From contig OZ253444.1 of assembly GCA_965261065.1 (NCBI GenBank), positions 3,596,001 to 3,660,000 of the forward strand: DNA of 64,000 nt. The letters run 5' to 3'. A program made the position numbers and the translations under genes. The stretch comes from JAKZVK01 sp965261065. Its GTDB lineage: Bacteria > Acidobacteriota > Terriglobia > Bryobacterales > UBA6623. The notes beneath the pieces were generated by a model. That model saw only the letters and a list, made by a program, of their open reading frames with translations, was not told the DNA's origin and searched no databases. Below are positions 34,517 through 42,081 of this stretch, one piece after another. The first letter of the stretch is position 1. Each line of letters begins with the position of its first letter.

Positions 34517-35671
34517 ATGCGCGCGTGTATTGACTGTGCCCCGCTGTTGATCGCTTGCGCGGGCATGAAGACCTACCTCTACCACTTCGCCCGCAACCTT
34601 CTGCGGCAAGCCGGCGAGCACGAGGTCAGCATCTACCCGTTGCTCGATTGGTCCGCCCGGTTCGGGGGCATCGACCTGCTCGACCCCGAGCGGCCCCTCT
34701 ATCACGAGGGCTCGATGGCCGGCGAGCGCGCCACCGCATGGCGCTTGCTTTACATCAGCCTGATCAACAAGGGACGTCATTCCGCTTTGAACTGGCTCAC
34801 GCCGGGCGCCGACCTGTTCTACGCCACCAACCACGTTCGGAACCCGCCGACCAACAAAAGGCTCGTCACCACGCTGCACGACTTGACGACGTGGACCGTC
34901 CCCGAAAGCCACCCGGCATCGCACGGCGAGATGGAAGAGACCTACCTCGAACGGATCCTCCGGCCGGCCGACGGCGTGATCGCGATTACCGAAAGCACGC
35001 GCAACGATTTGATCCGGCTGTTCGACTTTCCACCTGAGAAGGTCGAGGTGATCTACCCCGGGTTTCCCGAGGCCTTCTTTCACACCGACCCGCAAACGGT
35101 AGCCGCCACGCGGTCGAAGTACAGCCTCGACGGGCCCTACCTTCTTCACGTCGGGACGATCGAGCCGCGCAAGAACATCGGTCGGCTGTTCGACGCCTAC
35201 GAGCGGTTGAAGCCGTCGCTGCGGGAGGAGTTCCCACTGGTGTTGATCGGCCCGATCGGGTGGGCTGAGCCTGCGACGGTGGCGCGCGTCAATTCTCCGC
35301 CGAAGAACGTGCGGTACCTGGGCTATGTCCCCGAAGAGGACTTGCCGGCGTTAACCGCGGGGGCGACGGTTTGCGTGTACCCGTCTTTGTACGAAGGCTT
35401 CGGCTTGCCGGTTCCGCAGGCGATGGCGGCAGGCACGCCGGTGTTGACATCGAATGTGTCGAGCTTGCCCGAGATTGCCGGTGACGCGGCGCTACTGGTC
35501 GACCCGAAGTCGACGGATGAGATCGTCGCCGGGATCGAGCGCCTGCTGTTGTCTCCGTCGCTGCGGGAAGAGCTCGTCGAGAAGGGGCATCGGCAGGCGC
35601 GGCGGTTTGATTGGGAGCAGTCGGCGAGGCAGACGTGGAGGTTTTTCGAGAGGATCGTCGGCGAAGTTTGA
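34517..35671 (+). CDS. Glycosyltransferase family 4
   Basis: 384-residue cytoplasmic GT-B enzyme. N-terminal domain with TTLHDLTTWTVPESHP and a predicted sugar-acceptor side; C-terminal domain with LLHVGTIEPRKNIGRLFDAY, the donor-binding EGFGLPVPQAMAAGTPVLTS and EIAGDAALLVDPKSTDEIVA. This is a retaining glycosyltransferase that probably uses a nucleotide sugar to build cell-surface polysaccharide; acceptor unknown. ATG 34517 starts MRACIDCAPLL, normal for the family. Confidence 0.92.
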   Translation: MRACIDCAPLLIACAGMKTYLYHFARNLLRQAGEHEVSIYPLLDWSARFGGIDLLDPERPLYHEGSMAGERATAWRLLYISLINKGRHSALNWLTPGADLFYATNHVRNPPTNKRLVTTLHDLTTWTVPESHPASHGEMEETYLERILRPADGVIAITESTRNDLIRLFDFPPEKVEVIYPGFPEAFFHTDPQTVAATRSKYSLDGPYLLHVGTIEPRKNIGRLFDAYERLKPSLREEFPLVLIGPIGWAEPATVARVNSPPKNVRYLGYVPEEDLPALTAGATVCVYPSLYEGFGLPVPQAMAAGTPVLTSNVSSLPEIAGDAALLVDPKSTDEIVAGIERLLLSPSLREELVEKGHRQARRFDWEQSARQTWRFFERIVGEV

Positions 35672-35910
35672 CGGGCGGGGGTCGCGAGCGCAGGGGCTGT
35701 GAAACAATCGGCCCCGCAGTCCGCGGTTCCTCTTGGTGCAACGCGGATGCGCCCTGCCACGCCACCGAGCCCCGATAAGGGGCGATTGAGAGTAGCCCAC
35801 TGCGCAAGCGGTGGGGCAGCCTCCCAAAACGATCCCCAGCCCCGGCAGGGGCGGGTGAGGTTTTTGGCGCTTCGTCAAAGGGTCCGTGGTTGCCTTCCGA
35901 ACCGACCGGA

Positions 35911-35941
35911 TTTACCCGTCACTTGCGTTCGGGGCTCGGTT
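35911..35941. repeat. Dispersed repeat family 3, copy 1; in a 495 bp gene-free stretch
   Basis: TTTACCCGTCACTTGCGTTC then GGGGCTCGGTT. Related copies at 54007-54036 (same strand) and 45042-45073 (inverted). The stretch 35672-36166 also holds a weak inverted pair CTGTGAAA/TTTCACAG (about 35695 and 36060) and the palindrome at 36104; no gene is visible. Confidence 0.65.
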
Positions 35942-36103
35942 TCTTGGGTTCGCGCAGATTCGCGCTCACAGCTCCAGCAATGATGCGAAGCCTGTGATCA
36001 GGATGCCGACCGCTGCTCAACCCAGCGGTTGACCAAGCTGCGGTTGGCGTCGCAGCTATTTTTCACAGGCCCGTAGCAGGCGGGGGCGCGACCTGCTTGC
36101 GGC

Positions 36104-36131
36104 GGGGTCGACACGGGGGTCGACCCTTACG
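36104..36131. repeat. Intergenic palindrome GGGTCGAC…GTCGACCC
   Basis: GGGGTCGACACGGGGGTCGA followed by CCCTTACG; partner of 18470-18498. Lies just after the end of the regulator gene. Confidence 0.6.
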
Positions 36132-36166
36132 GACGTTTGGGGCCGGGTCGATGGGTGGGCGGGCCT

Positions 36167-37204
36167 TTACGAGTCGGGATACTTGTCGCGCAACGCTTGC
36201 AACTTCTCGGCCGGGATGCCGAGGAAGACGGTGACGAGCTTGGGATCGAACTGCGTGCCCGACACCCGCTCGATCTCGGTGCGGGCGGCGTCGACGGACT
36301 GCGCGGCGCGGTAGGGACGGTCGGAAGTCATGGCATCAAACGTATCGACGATGCTGAAAATACGCGCGCCGAAGGGAATCTGCTCGCCGCTCAAACCTTG
36401 TGGATAGCCGGCGCCGTCGTAGCTTTCGTGGTGACTGTAGACGACCTTGGCCTCTTCGGCGAGTTCGGGGAACCCCATCAAGACGCGGTATCCGATGGTC
36501 GGGTGTTCCTTCATGACGCGCCATTCCTCGTCGGTCAACTTGCCCGGCTTCATCAACACGTTGCGGGGGATGGCGATTTTGCCGATGTCGTGCAACAAAG
36601 CGCCCAGTTCGAGGTGCCGCAGCTCCTCGTCGGGAAGGCCGCAGTACTCGCCGACAAGGCGGGAGACCGAGGCCACGCGCGCCGAGTGCTGGAAGGTCTC
36701 GTACCGCTTGAAGCCGAGTTTCTGGAAAAGCTGCTCGAGCGATCGCGATGACGTCGGGTCGGCGTTGCCCGTCTCAAGAAAGCCACGCAGTGCGTACTGG
36801 ACTTCCTCCTCTTGCTCGGCCGTGCCGGAGTCCAGGTACTTGGCGACCAGGGTCACGAGGTCGGTCGGCTTGACCGGCTTCTTGAGATAGTCGTCCGCGC
36901 CGGCCTCGAGAGCGTCGACGGCAAGGGCCAGTTCGTAGAGACCCGAAACGAGGATGACGGGTAGGTCGGGGTGTGCCTCCTTGACTGAGCGCAACAGGTC
37001 GATGCCGCCCATGTCGGGCATGCTGATGTCCGCCAACACCAGATCGGCTGGTTTTTCCTGCGCGCTGAGATACGACAGGGCGGCCAGACTGCCGCTGAAA
37101 CATTCGCAGTCGTAGCCCTCGAAGCGCAAGACCTCGGCCAGATAGTCGCGGATCGACGGTTCGTCGTCCACGACGAGGACCGTGCTGGGACGGGTCTCTC
37201 CCAC
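36167..37204 (-). CDS. Response regulator with HD-GYP domain (RpfG-type)
   Basis: 345 residues. Receiver domain: acidic pair Asp13-Asp14, phosphoacceptor Asp59 (VLADISMPD) and Lys109 (LKKP). A linker leads to an HD-GYP domain: HDIGKIAIPRN (His205, Asp206), HHESYDGAGYP (258-268) with a complete GYP. HD-GYP enzymes hydrolyse cyclic-di-GMP, so this protein probably lowers c-di-GMP after phosphorylation by an unknown histidine kinase; none is encoded nearby. Confidence 0.93.
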   Translation of the reverse strand: MGETRPSTVLVVDDEPSIRDYLAEVLRFEGYDCECFSGSLAALSYLSAQEKPADLVLADISMPDMGGIDLLRSVKEAHPDLPVILVSGLYELALAVDALEAGADDYLKKPVKPTDLVTLVAKYLDSGTAEQEEEVQYALRGFLETGNADPTSSRSLEQLFQKLGFKRYETFQHSARVASVSRLVGEYCGLPDEELRHLELGALLHDIGKIAIPRNVLMKPGKLTDEEWRVMKEHPTIGYRVLMGFPELAEEAKVVYSHHESYDGAGYPQGLSGEQIPFGARIFSIVDTFDAMTSDRPYRAAQSVDAARTEIERVSGTQFDPKLVTVFLGIPAEKLQALRDKYPDS

Positions 37205-37414
37205 AGAGTTACGCGTACAGCCTCCACGCTCTTATCGGCCATTGGGACAGCTTGATGTAGGGCGCGACGTTTGCCGTGGCTTGCGACGGATGAGCCGTGC
37301 GCGTTTCGGATTAGGGCGGTGTTTCAAGATGGAACGCTTTGGCCTGGAATGACGGATGGTTGACGGTTCAGAGACCGGCCGGCCGGTCCGTAGTACACTC
37401 GCGTGTTGGCGGCT

Positions 37415-37834
37415 ATGCGGCAGTTCTCTCACCAGCTTTCGGTTTCGACGCGAGGCAAGGGCTTCTACGAGATCACCTCCGACGTGGGCACGTGGGTCGG
37501 GGGGCTGGGGATCGACGAGGGGTTGCTGACGGTGTTCCTGCAGCACACCTCGGCGTCTCTGCTAGTCCAAGAGAACGCCGACCCGGATGTGGTGCGTGAT
37601 CTCGAAACGTTCTTCAGCCAACTGGTGCCGGAAGACAGCCGGCTGTACACGCACACGCTGGAGGGTCCCGACGACATGCCGGCGCACATTCGGGCGGCGT
37701 TGACGCAGCCGCAACTCTCGATCCCGATTCGCGAAGGACGTCCGGCGCTCGGCACGTGGCAGGGGATCTACGTTTTCGAACACCGCCGCCACCCCCATCA
37801 CCGCAGCGTCGTGCTGCACGTCGTCGGGGAGTAA
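37415..37834 (+). CDS. yjbQ: YjbQ family protein (UPF0047)
   Basis: 139 residues from ATG 37415. Conserved features: LTVFLQHTSASLLVQENADP, EGPDDMPAHIRAALT, LGTWQGIYVFEHR. Members are trimers with a metal site and have been linked to thiamine-phosphate-like chemistry; the cellular role is not settled. An in-frame GTG four codons earlier is possible. Confidence 0.92.
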   Translation: MRQFSHQLSVSTRGKGFYEITSDVGTWVGGLGIDEGLLTVFLQHTSASLLVQENADPDVVRDLETFFSQLVPEDSRLYTHTLEGPDDMPAHIRAALTQPQLSIPIREGRPALGTWQGIYVFEHRRHPHHRSVVLHVVGE

Positions 37835-37966
37835 GCCGGGGTGTGGGGCGGCTCGCCGTTGGGCTTCAGTACCTTGCGGCAGGGTGTTGCAGCCGCTATG
37901 CTTCTGGATTCGGTGCGAGCCAACCGCACGATGAAATCGAGATGGGAAAACGGAGAGGGAACCTCA

Positions 37967-38560
37967 ATGGATAGTGGGAACGTGAGTCAAGCCGGCCTGT
38001 CATGGCTGCTGTACGCCTCGATAACCGTGTGCGCCTGGGGTGTCTATGGGAATTTGCTGCATACGGGACAGATCCAAATGGCCGACCCAATCAACGGGCG
38101 CTACAAGGCGTTTCTGTTCGTGGGGGTGGCGTATTTCTTTGTGGCCATCCTCGGGCCCGCGATCATCTTGCTGGCGAGCGGCAGCGACTGGAACATGCCG
38201 TTCAAAGGGGCGAGTTGGTCGCTGGTGGCGGGTACGGCGGGAGCGATCGGGGCGTTCGGCATCCTGCTGGCCTTCGGCGCGAAAGGGATGCCGGCGGTGG
38301 TTATGTCGATCGTCTTCGCCGGTGCGCCGGTCGTGAATGCGCTGATGTCGATGTGGCTGCATCCGCCGGCCAGCGGATGGGGGAGCCTGCGGTGGCAGTT
38401 TGTCGCGGGGATCCTGCTCGCCGCGGTAGGGGGTTGCCTTGTGACGCTTTACAAGCCGCCACCGGCTGCGGCGAAGCCGCCGACCGCCCAGAGCGCTACG
38501 GCCATTCCGGTCGCGGGCTCGTCAGAGGTAGCTGGGCAAGGACCTTCTGATAAAACCTAA
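37967..38560 (+). CDS. Integral membrane protein, EamA/DMT-like half transporter
   Basis: 197 residues with about five membrane segments (LSWLLYASITVCAWGVYG, FLFVGVAYFFVAILGPAII, SLVAGTAGAIGAFGILLAFG, PAVVMSIVFAGAPVVNALMS, FVAGILLAAVGGCLVTLY) and a Pro/Ala-rich tail. Position and pattern suggest a relative of drug/metabolite-type transporters, half the normal ten-helix size. ATG 37967 follows GAGAGGGAACC; the open frame upstream is not coding. Confidence 0.75.
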   Translation: MDSGNVSQAGLSWLLYASITVCAWGVYGNLLHTGQIQMADPINGRYKAFLFVGVAYFFVAILGPAIILLASGSDWNMPFKGASWSLVAGTAGAIGAFGILLAFGAKGMPAVVMSIVFAGAPVVNALMSMWLHPPASGWGSLRWQFVAGILLAAVGGCLVTLYKPPPAAAKPPTAQSATAIPVAGSSEVAGQGPSDKT

Positions 38561-38580
38561 AGGCAGTTCGGGCGCGCCCG

Positions 38581-38748
38581 TCAGACTGGCTCGAAGCTTA
38601 CCAGCGAACGGAGGGTCACGATGGCCGGGATCATCAGGACAGCCATCGCCAGCAGCGTACCCACGTAAATGCCGACTTTGGCCCAGACGAGGCCGTGCTC
38701 AGGTGTTTCGGCCTTTTTGTTGCGATTCAGGCGAAATACTGGGTGCCC
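38581..38748 (-). pseudogene. Membrane protein C-terminal fragment
   Basis: Minus strand reads NRNKKAETPEHGLVWAKVGI then YVGTLLAMAVLMIPAIVTLR and ends SLVSFEPV with a stop. One clear membrane helix, no start codon: a TAA lies just upstream in the same frame. Probably the remnant 3' end of a small membrane protein or transporter gene; family not recognised. It lies in the 372 bp between two genes, with the palindromic element below. Confidence 0.45.
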
Positions 38749-38787
38749 TTAGGGGCCGCGTCATCGTTCCTAAGGGCCCCACCTGAG
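38698..38787. repeat. 90 bp palindromic element
   Basis: Outer inverted repeat CTCAGGTG (38698) / CACCTGAG (to 38787) and inner inverted repeat GCCCTTAGG (38745-38753) / CCTAAGGGC (38769-38777). The outer word equals the core of the IS1595 terminal repeat (GACTCAGGTGACC), which may be chance or a tiny relic. Confidence 0.5.
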
Positions 38788-38897
38788 ATTCACCGCCCCG
38801 CCGAGCTCGAAGCACTACCCCATCGGAAGTATTGGAGTGTGCATTCTCAACTGTCAAACCGTGCCACCCAGCAAGCCTCAGAGCACCTTGGCCACGG

Positions 38898-38903
38898 TAT
38901 AAT
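38898..38903 (+). promoter_or_regulatory. Possible -10 box for gatB
   Basis: Perfect TATAAT 30 bp before the gatB ATG, in a GC-rich neighbourhood. No clear -35. Confidence 0.45.
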
Positions 38904-38932
38904 GCGCATTCGATGGACGGCGGGAGCGCTTG

Positions 38933-40414
38933 ATGGAAGTGGCCGAAGTTGGGATTGCCGATCCGGAAACGGTGGCCAAGTATGAGGCCGTGATCGGGCT
39001 CGAGGTGCACGTGCAGCTCGGCACCAAGACCAAGCTGTTCTGCGCTTCGTCGACCGACTTCGGCAATCCGGCGAATACCCAGACCGACCCCGTGACGCTG
39101 GGGTTGCCCGGGGCGCTGCCGGTGCTCAATCGCGAGGCGGTCGTCAAGGGCGTCAAGGCGTCGCTGGCCATCAACTGCGACGTGCGCTGGTTTTCACGGT
39201 TCGCGCGTAAGAATTACTTCTACCCCGACCTGCCCAAGGGCTACCAAATCTCACAGTTCGACCAGCCGCTGGCCGAGCACGGCTGGCTCGAGGTTCCCCT
39301 CGACGGCGAGACGAAGCGCATCGGCATCACACGCCTGCATCTGGAAGAAGACGCCGGCAAGACGATCCACGACGGCTTCAAAGACAGCGGCCGCTACAGC
39401 TACGTCGACCTGAACCGCGCCGGCGTGCCTCTGGCTGAGATCGTCAGCGAACCCGACATGCGCAGCCCCGAGGAGGCCGTCGCCTACCTCAACGAGCTGA
39501 AGCAGATCATGCAGTACATTGGCGTCTCGAACTGCGACATGGAAAAGGGGCAACTTCGTTGTGACGTGAATGTGTCGGTGCGTCCGTGGGGTCAGCAGGA
39601 GCTCGGCACCAAGGTGGAGGCGAAGAACCTCAACTCGTTCCGCTTCATCCAGCGCGCGCTCGAGTACGAGATCGCGCGGCAGGTGGCGGTGCTCGAATCC
39701 GGCGGTAAGGTTACGCAGCAGACGCGCCTCTATAACGTGCAGACGGGTGAGACCGTCGCTATGCGCTCGAAAGAAGAGGCGCACGACTACCGCTACTTCC
39801 CCGAGCCCGACTTGTTGCCTCTGATCGTCAGCGATGAGTGGAAGGAAGAGATCCGGCAGTCGATGGGCGAGTTGCCGTCGGCCAAGCGGCAGCGCTTCGT
39901 CGAGCAGTACGGCCTCTCGGATTACGATGCGCGGGTGCTGACGTTGACACAGGAGATGGCGCACTACTTCGAGGCGGCGGCCGAGGCGGCAGGCGACCCC
40001 AAGACGGCGGCCAATTGGGTGCAGGGGGATCTGTCGGGCGCATTGAACGCGGCGAACAAGTCGATCGAAGATTCGCCGGTGTCGGCCGAGGGGCTGGGCG
40101 AGCTGGTACGGCTGATCGGCGACGGCACGTTGTCGGGCAAGCTGGCGAAGGACGTCTTCGCCAAGATGTTCGAAAGCGGACGTCCGGCGGCGGAGATTGT
40201 CGAGGCCGAGGGACTTGAGCAGATCAGCGACGAAGGCAGCTTGCAGAAGATCATCGACGAGGTGCTGGCCGCGAATCAGAAACAGGTCGAGACCTACCGC
40301 GGCGGCAAGACCGGTGTGCTGGGGTTCTTCGTCGGGCAGATCATGAAAGCCACGCGCGGCCAAGCGGACCCCAAGTTGGTGAACGAGTTATTGCGCAAGT
40401 CACTGGGTTTGTAG
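38933..40414 (+). CDS. gatB: Aspartyl/glutamyl-tRNA amidotransferase subunit B
   Basis: 493-residue GatB. With GatC and GatA it turns Glu-tRNA(Gln) or Asp-tRNA(Asn) into the amide form in the cytoplasm. Signatures: EAVIGLEVHVQLGTKTKLFC, DPVTLGLPGALPVLN, LHLEEDAGKTIHD, LNRAGVPLAEIVSEPDM, RCDVNVSVRP, HDYRYFPEPDLLPL, then the helical tail and YqeY-like C-terminus ending GQADPKLVNELLRKSLGL. ATG 38933 has GGGAG upstream; a TTG precedes it directly. gatA and gatC are not adjacent. The stop codon lies inside a TGTAGGGGC repeat. Confidence 0.96.
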   Translation: MEVAEVGIADPETVAKYEAVIGLEVHVQLGTKTKLFCASSTDFGNPANTQTDPVTLGLPGALPVLNREAVVKGVKASLAINCDVRWFSRFARKNYFYPDLPKGYQISQFDQPLAEHGWLEVPLDGETKRIGITRLHLEEDAGKTIHDGFKDSGRYSYVDLNRAGVPLAEIVSEPDMRSPEEAVAYLNELKQIMQYIGVSNCDMEKGQLRCDVNVSVRPWGQQELGTKVEAKNLNSFRFIQRALEYEIARQVAVLESGGKVTQQTRLYNVQTGETVAMRSKEEAHDYRYFPEPDLLPLIVSDEWKEEIRQSMGELPSAKRQRFVEQYGLSDYDARVLTLTQEMAHYFEAAAEAAGDPKTAANWVQGDLSGALNAANKSIEDSPVSAEGLGELVRLIGDGTLSGKLAKDVFAKMFESGRPAAEIVEAEGLEQISDEGSLQKIIDEVLAANQKQVETYRGGKTGVLGFFVGQIMKATRGQADPKLVNELLRKSLGL

Positions 40415-40436
40415 GGGCGGACCGCTGTGTCCGCCC
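40410..40436. repeat. TGTAGGGGC palindrome overlapping the gatB stop
   Basis: TTGTAGGGGCGGACCGCTGT then GTCCGCC. The TAG stop of gatB is part of the repeat. With 40797-40825 it forms an outer inverted pair around the 316 bp nested palindrome. Confidence 0.75.
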
Positions 40437-40450
40437 AGCCTGCCGGTATT

Positions 40451-40766
40451 GACCGGGCACATGGGTAACACTTTATGCCAAGCACATAGGTAACACATGG
40501 ACCATCGCCTTGCTATTCAAGGCTGGAGTTCGCCCCCGAACCTGTCAAGGCTCCCCTGTCGGCTCGCGGGCGCGAGGCCTTGACAGAACCGGGGCCGAAC
40601 TCCTTTGGTTTCCTCCGCTTACCAAGGCGATGGCCCAGCCTAGCCTCGGCCGAAGAAAGCTTTGCCAGTGCCCTGGTTCCACGAGAGTTAGCGCAGACTT
40701 CGCATCAGCCGGCCCGAAAAAGTGTTACCTATGTGCTTGGCATAAAGTGTTACCCATGTCCCGGTC
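40451..40766. repeat. 316 bp nested palindromic element
   Basis: Arms of about 46 bp: 40451-40496 (GACCGGGCACATGGGTAACA…) and 40722-40766 (…TGTTACCCATGTCCCGGTC) are near-perfect inverted copies with one indel. Inside each arm ATGGGTAACAC-like words recur (ACATAGGTAACAC). Nested within: CCATCGCCTTG (40502-40512) with CAAGGCGATGG (40623-40633), and a 26 bp stem GGAGTTCGCCCCCGAACCTG… (40525-40550) with its near complement at 40578-40603. No gene inside and no target duplication visible. It resembles a non-autonomous transposable element. Confidence 0.75.
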
Positions 40767-40796
40767 AGCACATGCCACTTTGTCGGCGGTTCGGAA

Positions 40797-40825
40797 GGCG
40801 GACACGCCATGGCATGCCCCTACCC
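40797..40825. repeat. TGCCCCTAC palindrome, inverted partner of 40410-40436
   Basis: GGCGGACACGCCATGGCATG then CCCCTAC, the reverse-orientation form of the TGTAGGGGC repeat. The 462 bp between gatB and the next gene hold only this repeat pair and the 316 bp element. Confidence 0.7.
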
Positions 40826-40876
40826 CGTGAGCTGCGCCACCCCACAAACTGGCCACAGGCCTTTAGGAGGAACATA

Positions 40877-41824
40877 ATGTCGAAACCGAGCCGTCGGGAC
40901 GTGTTGCTAGGCGGGGTGATGGCCGCGGGAGGAGCATCTGTGGCCGCAGCCGCGGCCGGATCGTCCGCCCGCACCGGCGATTCACCGCGTCCGACGCTTT
41001 GCCTGTTCTCGAAACCCTTGCCGTTTCTCGGCTATCCGGAGTTGGCCAAGGCCTTGCGGGAGTTGGGCATCCCGGGTGTCGACCTCACGACACGCCCGAA
41101 AGGGCACGTGCTGCCCGAGCGTGTCAGCGAAGACCTGCCCAAGGCTTTCAAGGCGCTCAAGAACGAAGGCATCGAGACGTCGATGATCACCACTGGGCTG
41201 ACGTCGATCAATGACCCGGCGGCTCGGCCGACGCTCTACACCGCCGCCAAGCTGGGCGTCGAGTATTTCAAGTTGGGTTACTACCGTTACCAAGACGACA
41301 TCAGCCGCCTCGACAAGAAACTGGACGAGGTGAAGCGCGAGATCGAGGGCTTGGCGGGCGTGGCGCAACACGCGAAGATCCAAGGCGGCTTTCACAACCA
41401 CTCCGGCCCCTACGTCGGCTCGGCCATGTGGGACCACTGGTGGCTGATGCGCGACACCGACCCGCGCTGGATGGGGTTCTACTTCGACCCGTGCCACGCC
41501 ACGATCGAGGGCGGCTATGCCAATTGGAAGATCGGGTTCTACCGCCTCGTAAGCCGGCTCAAGATGGTGGCGACCAAAGACTTCTACTGGGAGAAACACG
41601 GCGGCGAGTGGCGCCGGCACATGTGTCCGCTGGGCGAAGGCATGGTGGACTACCCCGAGTTCTTCAGGATGCTGGCGGCCAGTGGCTTCAGCGGACCGAT
41701 CTCGCTGCACGTCGAGTACGAGATCGAAGCGCCCACCGAGAGCGCGCGCCGCGAGAAAGTGCTGGCGGCGATCGAGCGGGATTACGGGTACCTCAAAAAG
41801 GTCTACGACGAGGCGTTTGGTTAG
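40877..41824 (+). CDS. Secreted sugar-phosphate isomerase/epimerase-like (TIM-barrel) protein
   Basis: 315 residues. Tat signal (SRRDVLLGGVMAAGGASVAA), then an AP-endonuclease-2/xylose-isomerase-like barrel: FKLGYYRYQDDISRLDKK, a metal-type histidine in GGFHNHSGPYVGS, GFYFDPCHATIEGG with Asp and His, and LHVEYEI with Glu near the end. These match the metal ligands of the family. Substrate unknown, probably a sugar or sugar derivative outside the cytoplasm. AGGAGG precedes ATG 40877 by seven bases; the frame is open upstream through the palindromic element but is not coding there. Confidence 0.88.
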   Translation: MSKPSRRDVLLGGVMAAGGASVAAAAAGSSARTGDSPRPTLCLFSKPLPFLGYPELAKALRELGIPGVDLTTRPKGHVLPERVSEDLPKAFKALKNEGIETSMITTGLTSINDPAARPTLYTAAKLGVEYFKLGYYRYQDDISRLDKKLDEVKREIEGLAGVAQHAKIQGGFHNHSGPYVGSAMWDHWWLMRDTDPRWMGFYFDPCHATIEGGYANWKIGFYRLVSRLKMVATKDFYWEKHGGEWRRHMCPLGEGMVDYPEFFRMLAASGFSGPISLHVEYEIEAPTESARREKVLAAIERDYGYLKKVYDEAFG

Positions 41825-41861
41825 GTAACGGCTACAGAAGTCTTACCGGCTCAAGTCATGG

Positions 41862-41889
41862 TGTAGGGGTGGACCGTTGCGTCCACCCC
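41862..41889. repeat. TGTAGGGG palindrome
   Basis: TGTAGGGGTGGACCGTTGCG then TCCACCCC. Faces the inverted copy at 41950-41978. Confidence 0.7.
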
Positions 41890-41949
41890 GGCGCGGCTCA
41901 CTTGCTCTCGATCTGTGTCCGAAAGAGAGGCTGCGTACCCGGGGGTGGC

Positions 41950-41978
41950 GGGGCGGACACAGCGGCCCGCCCCTACAA
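41950..41978. repeat. Inverted TGTAGGGGC palindrome
   Basis: CGGGGCGGACACAGCGGCCC then GCCCCTACA. Together with 41862-41889 it makes an inverted pair downstream of the isomerase-like gene. The remaining bases up to 42081 show nothing else. Confidence 0.7.
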
Positions 41979-42081
41979 CCTGCATCCTCGACACTTCGGG
42001 ATATCACTTGGTGATATCAACGGCGAAGCCCTGAGCACGCCCTGAAAACGCACCCGCCGAACCTCTACACTAGATGCCCTG

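Noticed and set aside
35672..36166. Inverted CTGTGAAA/TTTCACAG pair as a mobile element
   Set aside because: Only eight to ten bases match, with no target duplication or coding content; kept as a remark only.
36336..36890. Plus-strand open frames opposite the HD-GYP regulator
   Set aside because: Antisense to a protein with complete receiver and HD-GYP motifs; no signals of their own.
40451..40766. CRISPR-like repeats in the palindromic element
   Set aside because: Only two inverted arms, no regular direct repeats or spacers, no cas genes.
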